A stretch of 64,000 nt of DNA from JBPEWY01 sp965224095 (GCA_965224095.1 OZ245039.1:2852001-2916000); one strand, 5' to 3'; positions 45,473-54,643 are shown, counted from the stretch's first letter. Made by a program: numbers and translations. Notes: generated from the sequence alone by a model not told the origin.

Positions 45473-45570
45473 ATTTCTAATTTCTAATTTCTAATTTCTA
45501 ATTTCTAATTTCTAATTTCTGATTTCTGATTTCTGATTTCTGATTTCTGATTTCTGATTTCTGATTTCTA
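45473..45570. repeat. 14-unit tandem array of a 7-bp repeat
   Basis: Plus strand: six ATTTCTA units, seven ATTTCTG units and one ATTTCTA, perfect over 98 bases. It directly precedes the MFS transporter start codon (minus strand). Confidence 0.95.
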
Positions 45571-45685
45571 TTTGGTAAGTGTTATATAAATAAGAACTCA
45601 AGGTACTATTTTTTTGTGTATGGTTTATCAATACAACCACAATACCGGTATAGCTCAGAATGAAATAAGCAGATTGGAAATTGCA

Positions 45686-48610
45686 TTATTGTACAGTGAT
45701 TTCATCCACAAAAATCCAGCTTCTGCCGTCGTGTGGGTATCCCAGGTGCCATTTAGGGAGAACCCCCAGCTTTTTTGCAATGATCTTTACATACCTGTAT
45801 TTGGTTTGAGGGATATTAAACTGAATTTCTCTGATTTCAACGGCTTCCGATGCAATGGCGGCATCTATTTTTTGAGGAGGTAAACGCTTAAACTCAATTC
45901 CGTCGTTCGAGAGCAAACAGACCACCTCGGTCGGATAAAAAATCCAGGAACGCTGGTCTTGTAAAAAATTAACTTTTACCGTATTTATAGAACGCTGCCG
46001 GCCGTAGTCAACCGTGGCCATGACATCTTCATTCCAGTAACCCTGCCAGGTGCCTGTCCTGAAGTCCTGAGTGCCCAGTACACCGTCTATAAGGGCGTTA
46101 TTACCTCCGGCATTGTACTGATTGGCATATTCGGTACCCAGCTTAATACGCACCAAAGGGTCTATTTTTCGAAATTCGGTTCTAACCGATGCACTGCGTA
46201 TCCCTTTTTTTTCTGAATATACCTCAAGGATACACGGATTTGTTATAACAAGAGGTTGTTCATAAAGTGCGAAATCTTTATTGTTTAATCTGTAAAAAAT
46301 AGCGGCATCTTCGTCAACATTTTTTAATACTATTTCTGTTTTTTCTTTGAAGGCTACATCTCCTCTGGCAATAAAGGGCACCGGAACAATTTGGTGATCG
46401 TTAATCCGGCTTACAGGTTCCTGCCCATCACCAGTGCCCCATTGGGTCGGAGCGCTTGTCATATAATATTCCAGAACACCGCCATGAGTAATCTCCTGAT
46501 GGGTGAGATAAGTTCTATTGAGTGCCTTTCCGTTGAGATATGCAGATTTAATGTACTTGTTGGCATTTGAAAGATCGTGAGCACGTACGGTAAATTCTTT
46601 ACCGCTTTCCATGCGAATAGTGGCTTTTTCAAACAATGGAGTTCCTATTATATACTGATTGGATCCGGGAGTAACCGGATAAAAACCTAACGAACTAAAA
46701 ATATACCAGGCACTCATCTGCCCGCAGTCTTCATTTCCGGAAATTCCATCCGGTTTATTCTGATAAAGCTCCGTAAGGATTTGATGTACTTTTTCCTGTG
46801 TCTTATGTGGTTTATTAATATAGTTATATAGATAGGCCATATGATGGCTCGGTTCATTTCCATGAGCATATTGACCGATAAGCCCGGTTATGTCTGCCTG
46901 ATTTCTCCCGGATGTTTCGGTTTGGGCTGTAAATAATTTATCAAGGTTTGTTTCCAAAGCTTTTTTTCCTCCGAGAAGCTGTATAAAACCTGAAACATCC
47001 TGAGGTACATAAAAACTGTATTGCCAGGCATTGGCTTCGGTATAGTTGAAATTTACCTCATACGGATCGAAAGGGGCAAACCAGGTGTTTCGAAAACGAC
47101 CCCGCATAAACTGAGATTCCGGATCAAAAACATTCTTATAATACTGAGCTCTTTGTAAGTAATTTTTATAGTCATTTTCAAGATGCATGGCTTTTGCCAT
47201 TTGAGCAATAGTCCAGTCGTCATAGGCATATTCCAGGGTTTTGGACACCGATTCGCTCTCTTCTTCAACCGGAATATATCCTAAGGTCTTATACGATTTT
47301 AGCCCCAGCTTATCTCTGGTTGCGCTGTGTTTCATAGCCTCAAAAGCCTTTTCCGTGTCATAACCTCTTATTCCCTTAAGGTAGGCATCTGCTATAACAG
47401 GTACGGCGTGATATCCGATCATACAACCGGTGTAATTAGCAGCAAGATCCCAAATAGGCATAATTCCTCCTTCGTCATACTTGGCTAAAAAAGTATTGAT
47501 AAAATCGTTTGTTCTTTTCTCTTCAATAATTGTATATAAAGGATGAGCGGCTCTATATGTATCCCACAAAGAGAAAACCGTATAATAATCGAAGTTCCGG
47601 GTTTGATGTATTTTTAAGTCCATCCCCCGGTAGCGCCCGTCCACATCCTGATAAATATTTGGAGCTATCATGGTGTGATACATGGCTGTATAGAAATTGG
47701 TTTTATAATCGGAATGATCGCTTTCCACCACAATTTTTTCCAATTGTGCCTCCCATATCTGCTGCGCCTCTTTTTTTACCTGTTCAAAAGTTTTAGATCC
47801 TATTTCCGCCTCCAGGTTTTTTTTAGCCCCTTCAATATCTACTGCCGAAATTCCTATTTTTACAACAAGCGGTTCATTATCAGGATTATCAAAAACAAAG
47901 GCGTCTTTTTTTGGAAATGTTTCCAGATCTTCCTCCCAGTTAACCATGGGATGCGAAAAGCTTATATAGAAATACAATCTTTGATCCGTAGCCCATGCCC
48001 TGGAACGTCGAAAGCCCTGTACGCTTGTAGCGGATGTTTTTTCCATACTGTGATCCAAGAGCTGATCTCTGTGTTCCAAATCCAGAATAACTATTTGAGG
48101 AGAACCCTCCGGAAAGGTATATTTATGGATTCCGCTTCTTTTTGAAACCGTAAGTTCCACATCGATATCCGTACTGTCCAGGTGTACCTTGTAATACCCC
48201 GGCTCGGCAGTTTCGTTTTTATGTGAAAAATAAGCTCTGTATCCTTTCTTACCATCGGCTCCATTATTTAAAATAACTTCTGTGCCGGGCATGAGTAAAA
48301 TATCTCCGTAATCGCTTACACCTGTACCACTCAGATGCGTATGCGAAAACCCGTATATATACCGATCGCTGTAATGGTATCCTGAGCATCCATCCCATCC
48401 TTCCAATCGGGTGTCAGGGCTTAATTGCATCATCCCGAAAGGTAAAGAAGCTCCCGGATAAGTATGTCCGTGTCCTCCGGTCCCGATAAATGGGTTTACA
48501 TAATGAATGAGCTGTCCGTCTTTCGCCGCAGGGGTTACCTCCTCTTTTTTTATACATGAAAACTGCAGTGTGAGTAAGGTTAATAATCCGGAAAACAGAT
48601 AGATTTTCAT
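45686..48610 (-). CDS. GH92 alpha-mannosidase, lipoprotein, with C-terminal discoidin-like domain
   Basis: Calcium-dependent exo-alpha-mannosidase family, in Bacteroidota used on N-glycans and yeast mannan. The 974-residue lipoprotein (signal ending LTLQFSC) begins its catalytic unit with YVNPFIGTGGHGHTYPGASLPFGM, and carries HGNEPSHHMAYLYNY and GNEDCGQMSAWYIFSSLGFYP, all family signatures. After about residue 745 come a chitobiase-like beta-sandwich segment and a discoidin (F5/8C)-like domain (about 830-974) ending WIFVDEITVQ. The same end domain closes the divergent GH20 protein and forms the whole of the protein at 51068. The gene is divergent from GH20 with 57 bases between. Confidence 0.94.
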   Translation of the reverse strand: MKIYLFSGLLTLLTLQFSCIKKEEVTPAAKDGQLIHYVNPFIGTGGHGHTYPGASLPFGMMQLSPDTRLEGWDGCSGYHYSDRYIYGFSHTHLSGTGVSDYGDILLMPGTEVILNNGADGKKGYRAYFSHKNETAEPGYYKVHLDSTDIDVELTVSKRSGIHKYTFPEGSPQIVILDLEHRDQLLDHSMEKTSATSVQGFRRSRAWATDQRLYFYISFSHPMVNWEEDLETFPKKDAFVFDNPDNEPLVVKIGISAVDIEGAKKNLEAEIGSKTFEQVKKEAQQIWEAQLEKIVVESDHSDYKTNFYTAMYHTMIAPNIYQDVDGRYRGMDLKIHQTRNFDYYTVFSLWDTYRAAHPLYTIIEEKRTNDFINTFLAKYDEGGIMPIWDLAANYTGCMIGYHAVPVIADAYLKGIRGYDTEKAFEAMKHSATRDKLGLKSYKTLGYIPVEEESESVSKTLEYAYDDWTIAQMAKAMHLENDYKNYLQRAQYYKNVFDPESQFMRGRFRNTWFAPFDPYEVNFNYTEANAWQYSFYVPQDVSGFIQLLGGKKALETNLDKLFTAQTETSGRNQADITGLIGQYAHGNEPSHHMAYLYNYINKPHKTQEKVHQILTELYQNKPDGISGNEDCGQMSAWYIFSSLGFYPVTPGSNQYIIGTPLFEKATIRMESGKEFTVRAHDLSNANKYIKSAYLNGKALNRTYLTHQEITHGGVLEYYMTSAPTQWGTGDGQEPVSRINDHQIVPVPFIARGDVAFKEKTEIVLKNVDEDAAIFYRLNNKDFALYEQPLVITNPCILEVYSEKKGIRSASVRTEFRKIDPLVRIKLGTEYANQYNAGGNNALIDGVLGTQDFRTGTWQGYWNEDVMATVDYGRQRSINTVKVNFLQDQRSWIFYPTEVVCLLSNDGIEFKRLPPQKIDAAIASEAVEIREIQFNIPQTKYRYVKIIAKKLGVLPKWHLGYPHDGRSWIFVDEITVQ

Positions 48611-48667
48611 GGTAAATAGCGTACTAATTTTTTTATTTTAAATTAGCAAGATAACAAAAACCGCAGC

Positions 48668-50974
48668 ATGCAATTAGCACTTTTTAGACAGACAACAATA
48701 ATCTGTATCTGTACGACATGGATCCTTCTACAAACAGCATGCAAGCCCATTGAAGAAGCAGCGGAAAAACCGGTAATTATTCCGATTCCGGCAAAGGTTG
48801 TTGAGAAAAAAGGACAGTTTTTAGTACGCGGGGCAATAAAATGGGAGTGGGATAAGGCATTACTCCCTGCCGTTAATTTTCTTAAGGAATATTTGTCTGA
48901 TACCTTCCCGGAGCATACTGTTTCAGAGGCAGCAGCATCCCACCGGGTTATCAGTTTTTCCACGGATACTACCATGGTAAATACAGAAGGATATCGCCTG
49001 AATATTTCCCGTGATAGCATAGAGATTTCCTCGAAAACAGTGCAGGGGGCTTTGTATGCTGTGCAAACCATACGCCAGCTGTTACCTCCGTGTATGGAAG
49101 ATGGTTCCTGTAATTCAAAAGCTATTGCAATTCCGGCGTTATTTATCGAAGACGCTCCGAAGTATCAGTACAGAGGGATGCATCTGGATGTGGGAAGACA
49201 TTTTTATTCGGTGCGTTTTATTAAGAAGTATATTGATATGTTGTCGCTTTTAAAGATGAATTTTTTTCACTGGCATCTTACCGAAGATCAGGGCTGGCGT
49301 ATTGAAATCAAAAAATATCCGAGGTTAACCGAACATGCGGCTTACAGGAAAGAAACCTTAATCGGGCACTACAACGACCAACCTCATGGATTTGATGGAA
49401 AACCCTATGGAGGATTTTATACGCAGGAGGAAATAAAAGAAATAGTTAATTATGCTACACTTAGGGGAGTAACCGTTATTCCGGAAATAGAAATGCCCGG
49501 GCACTCCCAGGCAGCCATTAGTGCCTATCCTGAATTGGGATGTACCGGCGATAGTGTGGCGGTTGCCACAAAATGGGGGGTGTTTGAAGAGGTATATTGC
49601 CCTAAAGAAACCACCTTTTCATTTCTGGAAGACATTATAGACGAAGTGGTCTCGTTATTTCCCGGAAAGTATATTCACATTGGCGGTGATGAAGCCCCGA
49701 AAACGCGATGGAAGAAATGTGCGCATTGTAAAAAGCTTATAGAAACGGAAAACCTGAAGGATGAACACGGCCTTCAGAGCTATTTTATTTCCAGAATGGA
49801 AAAATATATTAATAGCAAGGGGAAGCAAATTATAGGGTGGGATGAAATTTTGGAAGGAGGCCTGGCACCCAATGCTACAGTCATGTCCTGGAGAGGAACA
49901 AAAGGGGCTGTGGAGGCCGCAAAGCAGCAACATCATGTAATTATGACTCCCACCTCGCACTGTTATTTTGATTATTATCAATCGGAAGACGAAAGCGAAC
50001 CCTTGGCCATAGGCGGATACCTTCCCCTGGAAAAGGTATATAGCTTTAATCCAGTACCCGAAGAACTAAATAGTGATGAATCTAAATACGTATTGGGGGC
50101 TCAGGGAAATGTTTGGACCGAATATATGCCTACCGAAGCACAGGTTGAATATATGGCTTTTCCCAGGATGATGGCATTGAGTGAAGTGGTTTGGTCTCCG
50201 GAATCCCGGCGTAACTATTCAGATTTCCTAACACGTTTGGAATGGTTTTATAAACGCCTGGACCGGATAGGAATTAATTATGCCAATCATTTGTTTAATA
50301 TTAAGGGGACGCTTCATACGCAGGGAGGATTAGGATATGAATTGGAAACGCCTTCAGGAAATAAGGAAATCCGATATACGCTAGACGGAAGTAATCCCGG
50401 GGAAGAGTCGGAAGTGTATAAAGAGATTATTCCCATTGATTCAAGTGTTACTTTGAAAGCAATGACATTTGCAAAAGGGGAAGCCCTGGGGCCTTTATTT
50501 GAGCAACGCTTTGTAAAGCACAAAGCAGTTGGACAAAAAATTTCTTTATCTCCGTCGCCTGATAAAGCCTATGGAATAGGTGGTAAGGAAGCGCTCATCA
50601 ATAGTATTTCAGGAAGCAATACCCGGTATGGAGATTCGGAATGGCTGGGTTTTTGGGGAAAAGACCTAGAAATAAAAATAGACTTCAATAAGCCTACCAG
50701 AGTTACATCGCTGAATACCCGTTTTTTTAATGAAAAAGGATCCTGGATATATGCTCCCAGAAAAATTTTGGTTTTCTGTAATAATGATTCGATTCCCAAA
50801 GAATACGAAATCAAAACACCGACAGATCGTGTGGTAGCTATCCGTATCGATTTGGGTGAAGTACCGGTAAAGCATTTGAAACTTATTGTAAAACAATACG
50901 GCATCATACCTGACGGGAAGCAGGGAGCTGGAAATCCTGCCTGGACGTTTATCGATGAAATTCAATTGTGGTAA
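48668..50974 (+). CDS. GH20 beta-N-acetylhexosaminidase, lipoprotein
   Basis: Removes terminal beta-GlcNAc/GalNAc by substrate-assisted catalysis. The 768-residue lipoprotein (ICTTWILLQTAC) has an N-terminal GH20b domain (about 30-165), the catalytic barrel with HWHLTEDQGWRIEIKKYP and HIGGDEAPKTRW (catalytic Asp341-Glu342), and GAQGNVWTEYMPTEAQVEYMAFPR. A chitobiase-type beta domain (RYTLDGSNPGEES) and a discoidin-like domain (about 635-768, ends WTFIDEIQLW) follow. It is divergent from the GH92 gene and leads toward the discoidin-like, CutC and peptidase genes. Confidence 0.95.
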   Translation: MQLALFRQTTIICICTTWILLQTACKPIEEAAEKPVIIPIPAKVVEKKGQFLVRGAIKWEWDKALLPAVNFLKEYLSDTFPEHTVSEAAASHRVISFSTDTTMVNTEGYRLNISRDSIEISSKTVQGALYAVQTIRQLLPPCMEDGSCNSKAIAIPALFIEDAPKYQYRGMHLDVGRHFYSVRFIKKYIDMLSLLKMNFFHWHLTEDQGWRIEIKKYPRLTEHAAYRKETLIGHYNDQPHGFDGKPYGGFYTQEEIKEIVNYATLRGVTVIPEIEMPGHSQAAISAYPELGCTGDSVAVATKWGVFEEVYCPKETTFSFLEDIIDEVVSLFPGKYIHIGGDEAPKTRWKKCAHCKKLIETENLKDEHGLQSYFISRMEKYINSKGKQIIGWDEILEGGLAPNATVMSWRGTKGAVEAAKQQHHVIMTPTSHCYFDYYQSEDESEPLAIGGYLPLEKVYSFNPVPEELNSDESKYVLGAQGNVWTEYMPTEAQVEYMAFPRMMALSEVVWSPESRRNYSDFLTRLEWFYKRLDRIGINYANHLFNIKGTLHTQGGLGYELETPSGNKEIRYTLDGSNPGEESEVYKEIIPIDSSVTLKAMTFAKGEALGPLFEQRFVKHKAVGQKISLSPSPDKAYGIGGKEALINSISGSNTRYGDSEWLGFWGKDLEIKIDFNKPTRVTSLNTRFFNEKGSWIYAPRKILVFCNNDSIPKEYEIKTPTDRVVAIRIDLGEVPVKHLKLIVKQYGIIPDGKQGAGNPAWTFIDEIQLW

Positions 50975-51067
50975 GGCCCGTTTGGAAAAGTTAAAATAAA
51001 TCGCCTTTTTTCCCGTTTAAAAAGGGCTGTTGTTTTCCCAAATAAACCGGCAATTAAAAAAACTACT

Positions 51068-51664
51068 ATGAGCCTACGCCTTATTACCACCGTTATATCG
51101 CTGAGTATTTATACCGTATCGATACTTTTTTATTCGAATTTTGATTATAAGCCCGAGCCTTTTATTTCACTGACTGCTAGTAAAGTGGTAAAAAAACACA
51201 AGGCTTTACACGCCGGAATTTCCCTTAGTACAGAACCGCATACGGCATATGCTTCCGGAAAAAAAGAAGCTTTGGTAAATGGAATTACGGGAAGTGATAA
51301 ACAATTCAAAGACAATCAATGGGTAGGATTTCAGGGAGAAGATGTGGAAATGGTAATCGATTTGAAAAAAAGACAACCTATTAAGAATGTTGTAATGCGT
51401 TTTTTCAATGCTGAAAAGGAATGGATATATGCTCCTAAAACAATATATTTCTTATTTTCAGACAATGGAAAACAGTATCGAGGCATTCAAAGAGTAGATT
51501 TAAGAAGAGGACCTAATAAAGTGATTACCATGAAAAAATCTTTTCAGAATACCAAAGCCAGATACATCAAAATGATGGTGGTTAAATACGGAAAAATTCC
51601 ACGGGGGAAAAAAGGCGCCGGAAAACAGGCCTGGACTTTCCTCGATGAGGTACAGGTATGGTAA
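51068..51664 (+). CDS. stand-alone membrane-anchored discoidin-like domain protein
   Basis: A 198-residue protein: a short N-terminal membrane segment (LITTVISLSIYTVSILFY) and a single domain that matches, motif for motif, the C-terminal domains of the GH20 and GH92 proteins beside it (KKEALVNGITGSDKQF, WVGFQGEDVEMVIDL, EWIYAPKTIYFLFSDNG, ending WTFLDEVQVW). No catalytic domain is attached. It probably binds a carbohydrate or attaches to a surface next to the enzymes. Its stop overlaps the cutC start by 7 bases, so the two are coupled. Confidence 0.85.
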   Translation: MSLRLITTVISLSIYTVSILFYSNFDYKPEPFISLTASKVVKKHKALHAGISLSTEPHTAYASGKKEALVNGITGSDKQFKDNQWVGFQGEDVEMVIDLKKRQPIKNVVMRFFNAEKEWIYAPKTIYFLFSDNGKQYRGIQRVDLRRGPNKVITMKKSFQNTKARYIKMMVVKYGKIPRGKKGAGKQAWTFLDEVQVW

Positions 51665-52383
51665 CGGAAGTATGCGTTAACTCTTATCAATCTGCAGTAT
51701 ATGCCCAAAACGGAGGAGCCTCTCGAATAGAGCTTTGTGCCGAATTGGGTGTGGGTGGTATTACCCCATCGTATGGGTTAATTAAAAAAGTAAAGGAAAC
51801 ACTGGATATTCCGGTTCATGTATTAATAAGGCCGCGTAGCGGGCATTTTTGTTATTCGAAGGCCGAACTGGAAATAATGCTGACCAATATTGCTTTCTGT
51901 AAAGAAATAGGGTGTGAGGGAATTGTGGTAGGCGCACTTAAAGAGGATTTAACGATTGATCTGGAGAAAATGGCCTTACTAAAAGAAGCTTCCGGGAAAA
52001 TGCATCTTACTTTTCACCGCGCTTTTGACTGGCTTTTAGATCCTGAAGAAGGACTAAAGCAACTTGAAACCCTTGGCTGTAATACGGTACTTACTTCCGG
52101 TCAGGCTCCCTCTGTGGCTGACGGCTTATCAAATCTCGTAGCCTTAAACCAGTTGGCTGAAGAAATCGTAGTAATGCCGGGAGGAGGCATAAAAGCATCT
52201 ATTATTCCCGTTCTTAAAAAATACGGTTTTGGTGCGGTTCACTTTTCTGCTACCCGAATGGTTGAGGGGTTAAGAAAAAATCCTGGAATTTCTTTTATTT
52301 CAGAAAACTTGCTGGGTGATTCTTTTTTATCGGTTTCCGATGAAGATACTATCCGGGAGATTGTTAATTTAGCCGCAAAATAA
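51658..52383 (+). CDS. cutC: CutC family protein
   Basis: A 241-residue TIM-barrel protein of the CutC family, historically called a copper homeostasis protein. Family motifs are present: NGGASRIELCAELGVGGITPS, VHVLIRPRSGHFCYS, LTFHRAFDW and VLTSGQAPS. No signal peptide is present, so it is cytoplasmic. It overlaps the discoidin-like gene by 7 bases and precedes the isoaspartyl peptidase by 13 bases, so it is embedded in the glycan/peptide operon. The copper role of the family has been questioned, and the barrel looks like an enzyme; a role in glycan or amino-sugar metabolism is my inference. Confidence 0.92.
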   Translation: MVTEVCVNSYQSAVYAQNGGASRIELCAELGVGGITPSYGLIKKVKETLDIPVHVLIRPRSGHFCYSKAELEIMLTNIAFCKEIGCEGIVVGALKEDLTIDLEKMALLKEASGKMHLTFHRAFDWLLDPEEGLKQLETLGCNTVLTSGQAPSVADGLSNLVALNQLAEEIVVMPGGGIKASIIPVLKKYGFGAVHFSATRMVEGLRKNPGISFISENLLGDSFLSVSDEDTIREIVNLAAK

Positions 52384-52396
52384 ACCGATTTGTAAA

Positions 52397-53326
52397 ATGA
52401 GGCAATTTTCTTTAGCCATACACGGGGGAGCGGGTACTTTGTTAAAAGGTATGATGACCCCTGAAAAAGAAGAAGCATACAAAAAAGCCTTAAAAAATGC
52501 TCTAAACAGGGGAACAAAAATTCTGGAAGCAAACAAATCTGCATTGGATGCCGTGGAAGAAGCCGTAAAATGCCTGGAAGATTCTCCCTTGTTTAACGCC
52601 GGTAAAGGAAGTGTATTCACTGCAGCCGGAACCCATGAAATGGATGCCTCTATTATGGATGGTAAAACTACACGGGCGGGAGCTGTGGCCCTAATATCCG
52701 GAATACAAAACCCGGTTTCACTGGCCAGAGATATTATGGAAAAAAGCGAGCATGTTTTTATGGCGGGAGAAGGAGCTATGGAATTTGCCGCTCAGCTCGG
52801 ATATGAAATTCTGAATGAACGTTATTTTTATGATGAATTTAGGTATCAGCAATGGCAGGAAATCAAGGGAACCAATAATTTTCAATTAGACCATACCGAA
52901 AAAAAAGACTCTAAATTTGGTACCGTGGGTGCTGTGGCGTTAGATACTTCCGGAAATCTGGCAGCAGCTACATCTACTGGCGGAATGACGAATAAGAAAT
53001 ACGGAAGGATCGGAGATTCGCCTTTAATTGGTGCCGGGAATTATGCCAATAATGCTACCTGTGCGGTGTCGTGTACCGGAAGCGGAGAGTTTTTTATCAG
53101 GGGAGTAGTTGCCTATGATGTTTCCTGCCTGATGGAATTTAAGGGAATGTCATTAAAACAGGCTGCCGCCACGGTAATTAAAGAGCGAATCATGCGAATA
53201 GGAGGCGACGGTGGTCTGATTGCTGTTGATAGACAGGGAAATATTGCTATGCCCTTTAATACGGAGGGAATGTATAGAGCGTGCAGAAAAACAGATGGGT
53301 CTGAGGAAATTGCGATTTACAAATAA
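52397..53326 (+). CDS. isoaspartyl peptidase/plant-type L-asparaginase
   Basis: Cytoplasmic Ntn-hydrolase that splits beta-aspartyl dipeptides and asparagine. The 309-residue precursor opens with SLAIHGGAGTL, has the nucleophile at Thr176 in KFGTVGAVALD, and the binding segments GRIGDSPLIGAG and CTGSGEFF. The GTVGAV context marks the isoaspartyl-peptidase group, distinct from the exported glycosylasparaginase at 43168. It has no signal peptide. It ends an operon with cutC and lies next to cyanophycinase and cyanophycin synthetase, so beta-Asp-Arg from cyanophycin is a likely substrate (inference). Confidence 0.92.
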   Translation: MRQFSLAIHGGAGTLLKGMMTPEKEEAYKKALKNALNRGTKILEANKSALDAVEEAVKCLEDSPLFNAGKGSVFTAAGTHEMDASIMDGKTTRAGAVALISGIQNPVSLARDIMEKSEHVFMAGEGAMEFAAQLGYEILNERYFYDEFRYQQWQEIKGTNNFQLDHTEKKDSKFGTVGAVALDTSGNLAAATSTGGMTNKKYGRIGDSPLIGAGNYANNATCAVSCTGSGEFFIRGVVAYDVSCLMEFKGMSLKQAAATVIKERIMRIGGDGGLIAVDRQGNIAMPFNTEGMYRACRKTDGSEEIAIYK

Positions 53327-53354
53327 GAATTTTGTGCTTCTCGGATTAAAAGGG

Positions 53355-53756
53355 TTACAATCTGGAGTGTTTATTAAGTTGAATTAACCCAAACACTGCC
53401 AGTATAAACTCTCCTGCTAATCCTATTACAAAAGCTTTGGAGGGGATTCCGTCTGCTATTAAACTGGCAAATCGCCCCAGGGCCAATCCTCCCATAAAAA
53501 CCATATTTGTAATAGTAGCGACCCTCCAAAACCTATGCTTAAAAATCCCGAATAACCATATAAGAGCCATTCCCAGATATAATCCCATGAGTGCTCTGAA
53601 TACATTTGCCAGGTCGGTAGTGTTTACCGTAAAATCAAAAAAGACAGGTAGTGTATACGCAGGGTAAATACCGTATACAAAAGCAGTTGGAATAACAACG
53701 ACCGATGATATAATCAGGTGTAAATTTTTAATGCGCAGGAACGCTCTTTTCTTCAC
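53355..53756 (-). CDS. DUF4345 family membrane protein
   Basis: A 133-residue four-span membrane protein (HLIISSVVVIPTAFVYG, VFRALMGLYLGMALIWLFG, VATITNMVFMGGLALGRFA, FVIGLAGEFILAVFGLIQL) matching the DUF4345 pattern with FRALMGLYLGMAL and LGRFASLIADG. Function unknown. The start is a GTG at 53756; there is no ATG before the middle of the protein. It lies 17 bases downstream of cyanophycinase and may share its transcript. Confidence 0.85.
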   Translation of the reverse strand: MKKRAFLRIKNLHLIISSVVVIPTAFVYGIYPAYTLPVFFDFTVNTTDLANVFRALMGLYLGMALIWLFGIFKHRFWRVATITNMVFMGGLALGRFASLIADGIPSKAFVIGLAGEFILAVFGLIQLNKHSRL

Positions 53757-53773
53757 GCTACAGATTTTACTGT

Positions 53774-54643
53774 TTAAATAAATGGAGCCTCTACGGGTAA
53801 TACTTTTACTTTTTTCTTTTTAATATTAAAGCGGTCTCCGTTGGCCAATACATGGGTTTTCAGGTTGGTTAGAGACATTGGGGTTCCATCCTTCAGGATC
53901 TTTTCATTGTTGTGTTTAAGTTTTCGGGGATCGAAAACGATGATCATTCCGGAACCAATTACTTCCATGGTATCGTTTTTAATAATCAACCCGGTATCTT
54001 CGGCAAGGCCTATCCCAATCAGTTTAGGGTATTTTGCCACTGCTTCGGCCAATCGGCCAAATCGGCCCCTACGTATAAAATGCGTATCAATAATAATCTC
54101 CGGAAGTAACCCTAATCCCTTATACATTTTAACAGCTCCTTTTACGAATGCTTCCGTACTGCTACCCCCGGCAATCATTTCCTGAGCCATGGCCATAGCC
54201 CCGGCACTTGTTCCGGCAATAACAAAATTCTCCTCCCTGTGAAATCTGTTATACAGGATTCGATGGATGCTGGTGCCTCCGATTTTTTCGGTAATCTTAG
54301 ATTGATCTCCGCCGGAAAACATAATGCACCGGGCTTCCTTTACCAGGCGGATAGCCTCTTCTTTTTCTGAATCTTCCCGATTTCGAATGTCTAAAACAGT
54401 AACATTTTTACAGCCCAGTGTGGTAAAGGCACTTATATAATTTTCACCCACTTCTACAGGGATACTGGAAGCAGTCGGAATTACTACGATTTTAGCATCT
54501 ACACCTCCCGATTCGTTTACTACGTGCCATAGGATTCCCTCTTCAATAAACTCCAGTGTGTAATTCTCACTCTTGTCGAAACCTTTATCTTCATTACCAC
54601 CTATGGGAATTAATGTGCCTTTTACGTCCTGCATGTTACTCAT
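53774..54643 (-). CDS. cphB: cyanophycinase
   Basis: Serine exopeptidase that degrades cyanophycin (multi-L-arginyl-poly-L-aspartate) to beta-Asp-Arg dipeptides. From the ATG at 54643 the protein has 289 residues. It has the peptidase S51 features: GTLIPIGGNEDKG at the N-terminus, ARCIMFSGGDQSKI, the nucleophile serine in IAGTSAGAMAM, and DTHFIRRGRFGRLAEAV. No signal peptide is present, so it is the intracellular type. An upstream TTG at 54664 overlaps the predicted promoter and is rejected. The gene is divergent from cyanophycin synthetase, separated by about 96 bases. Confidence 0.95.
   Translation of the reverse strand: MSNMQDVKGTLIPIGGNEDKGFDKSENYTLEFIEEGILWHVVNESGGVDAKIVVIPTASSIPVEVGENYISAFTTLGCKNVTVLDIRNREDSEKEEAIRLVKEARCIMFSGGDQSKITEKIGGTSIHRILYNRFHREENFVIAGTSAGAMAMAQEMIAGGSSTEAFVKGAVKMYKGLGLLPEIIIDTHFIRRGRFGRLAEAVAKYPKLIGIGLAEDTGLIIKNDTMEVIGSGMIIVFDPRKLKHNNEKILKDGTPMSLTNLKTHVLANGDRFNIKKKKVKVLPVEAPFI

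Noticed and set aside
45473..45570. CRISPR array
   Set aside because: The 7-bp units are directly abutting with no spacers and no cas genes are present; it is a simple tandem repeat.
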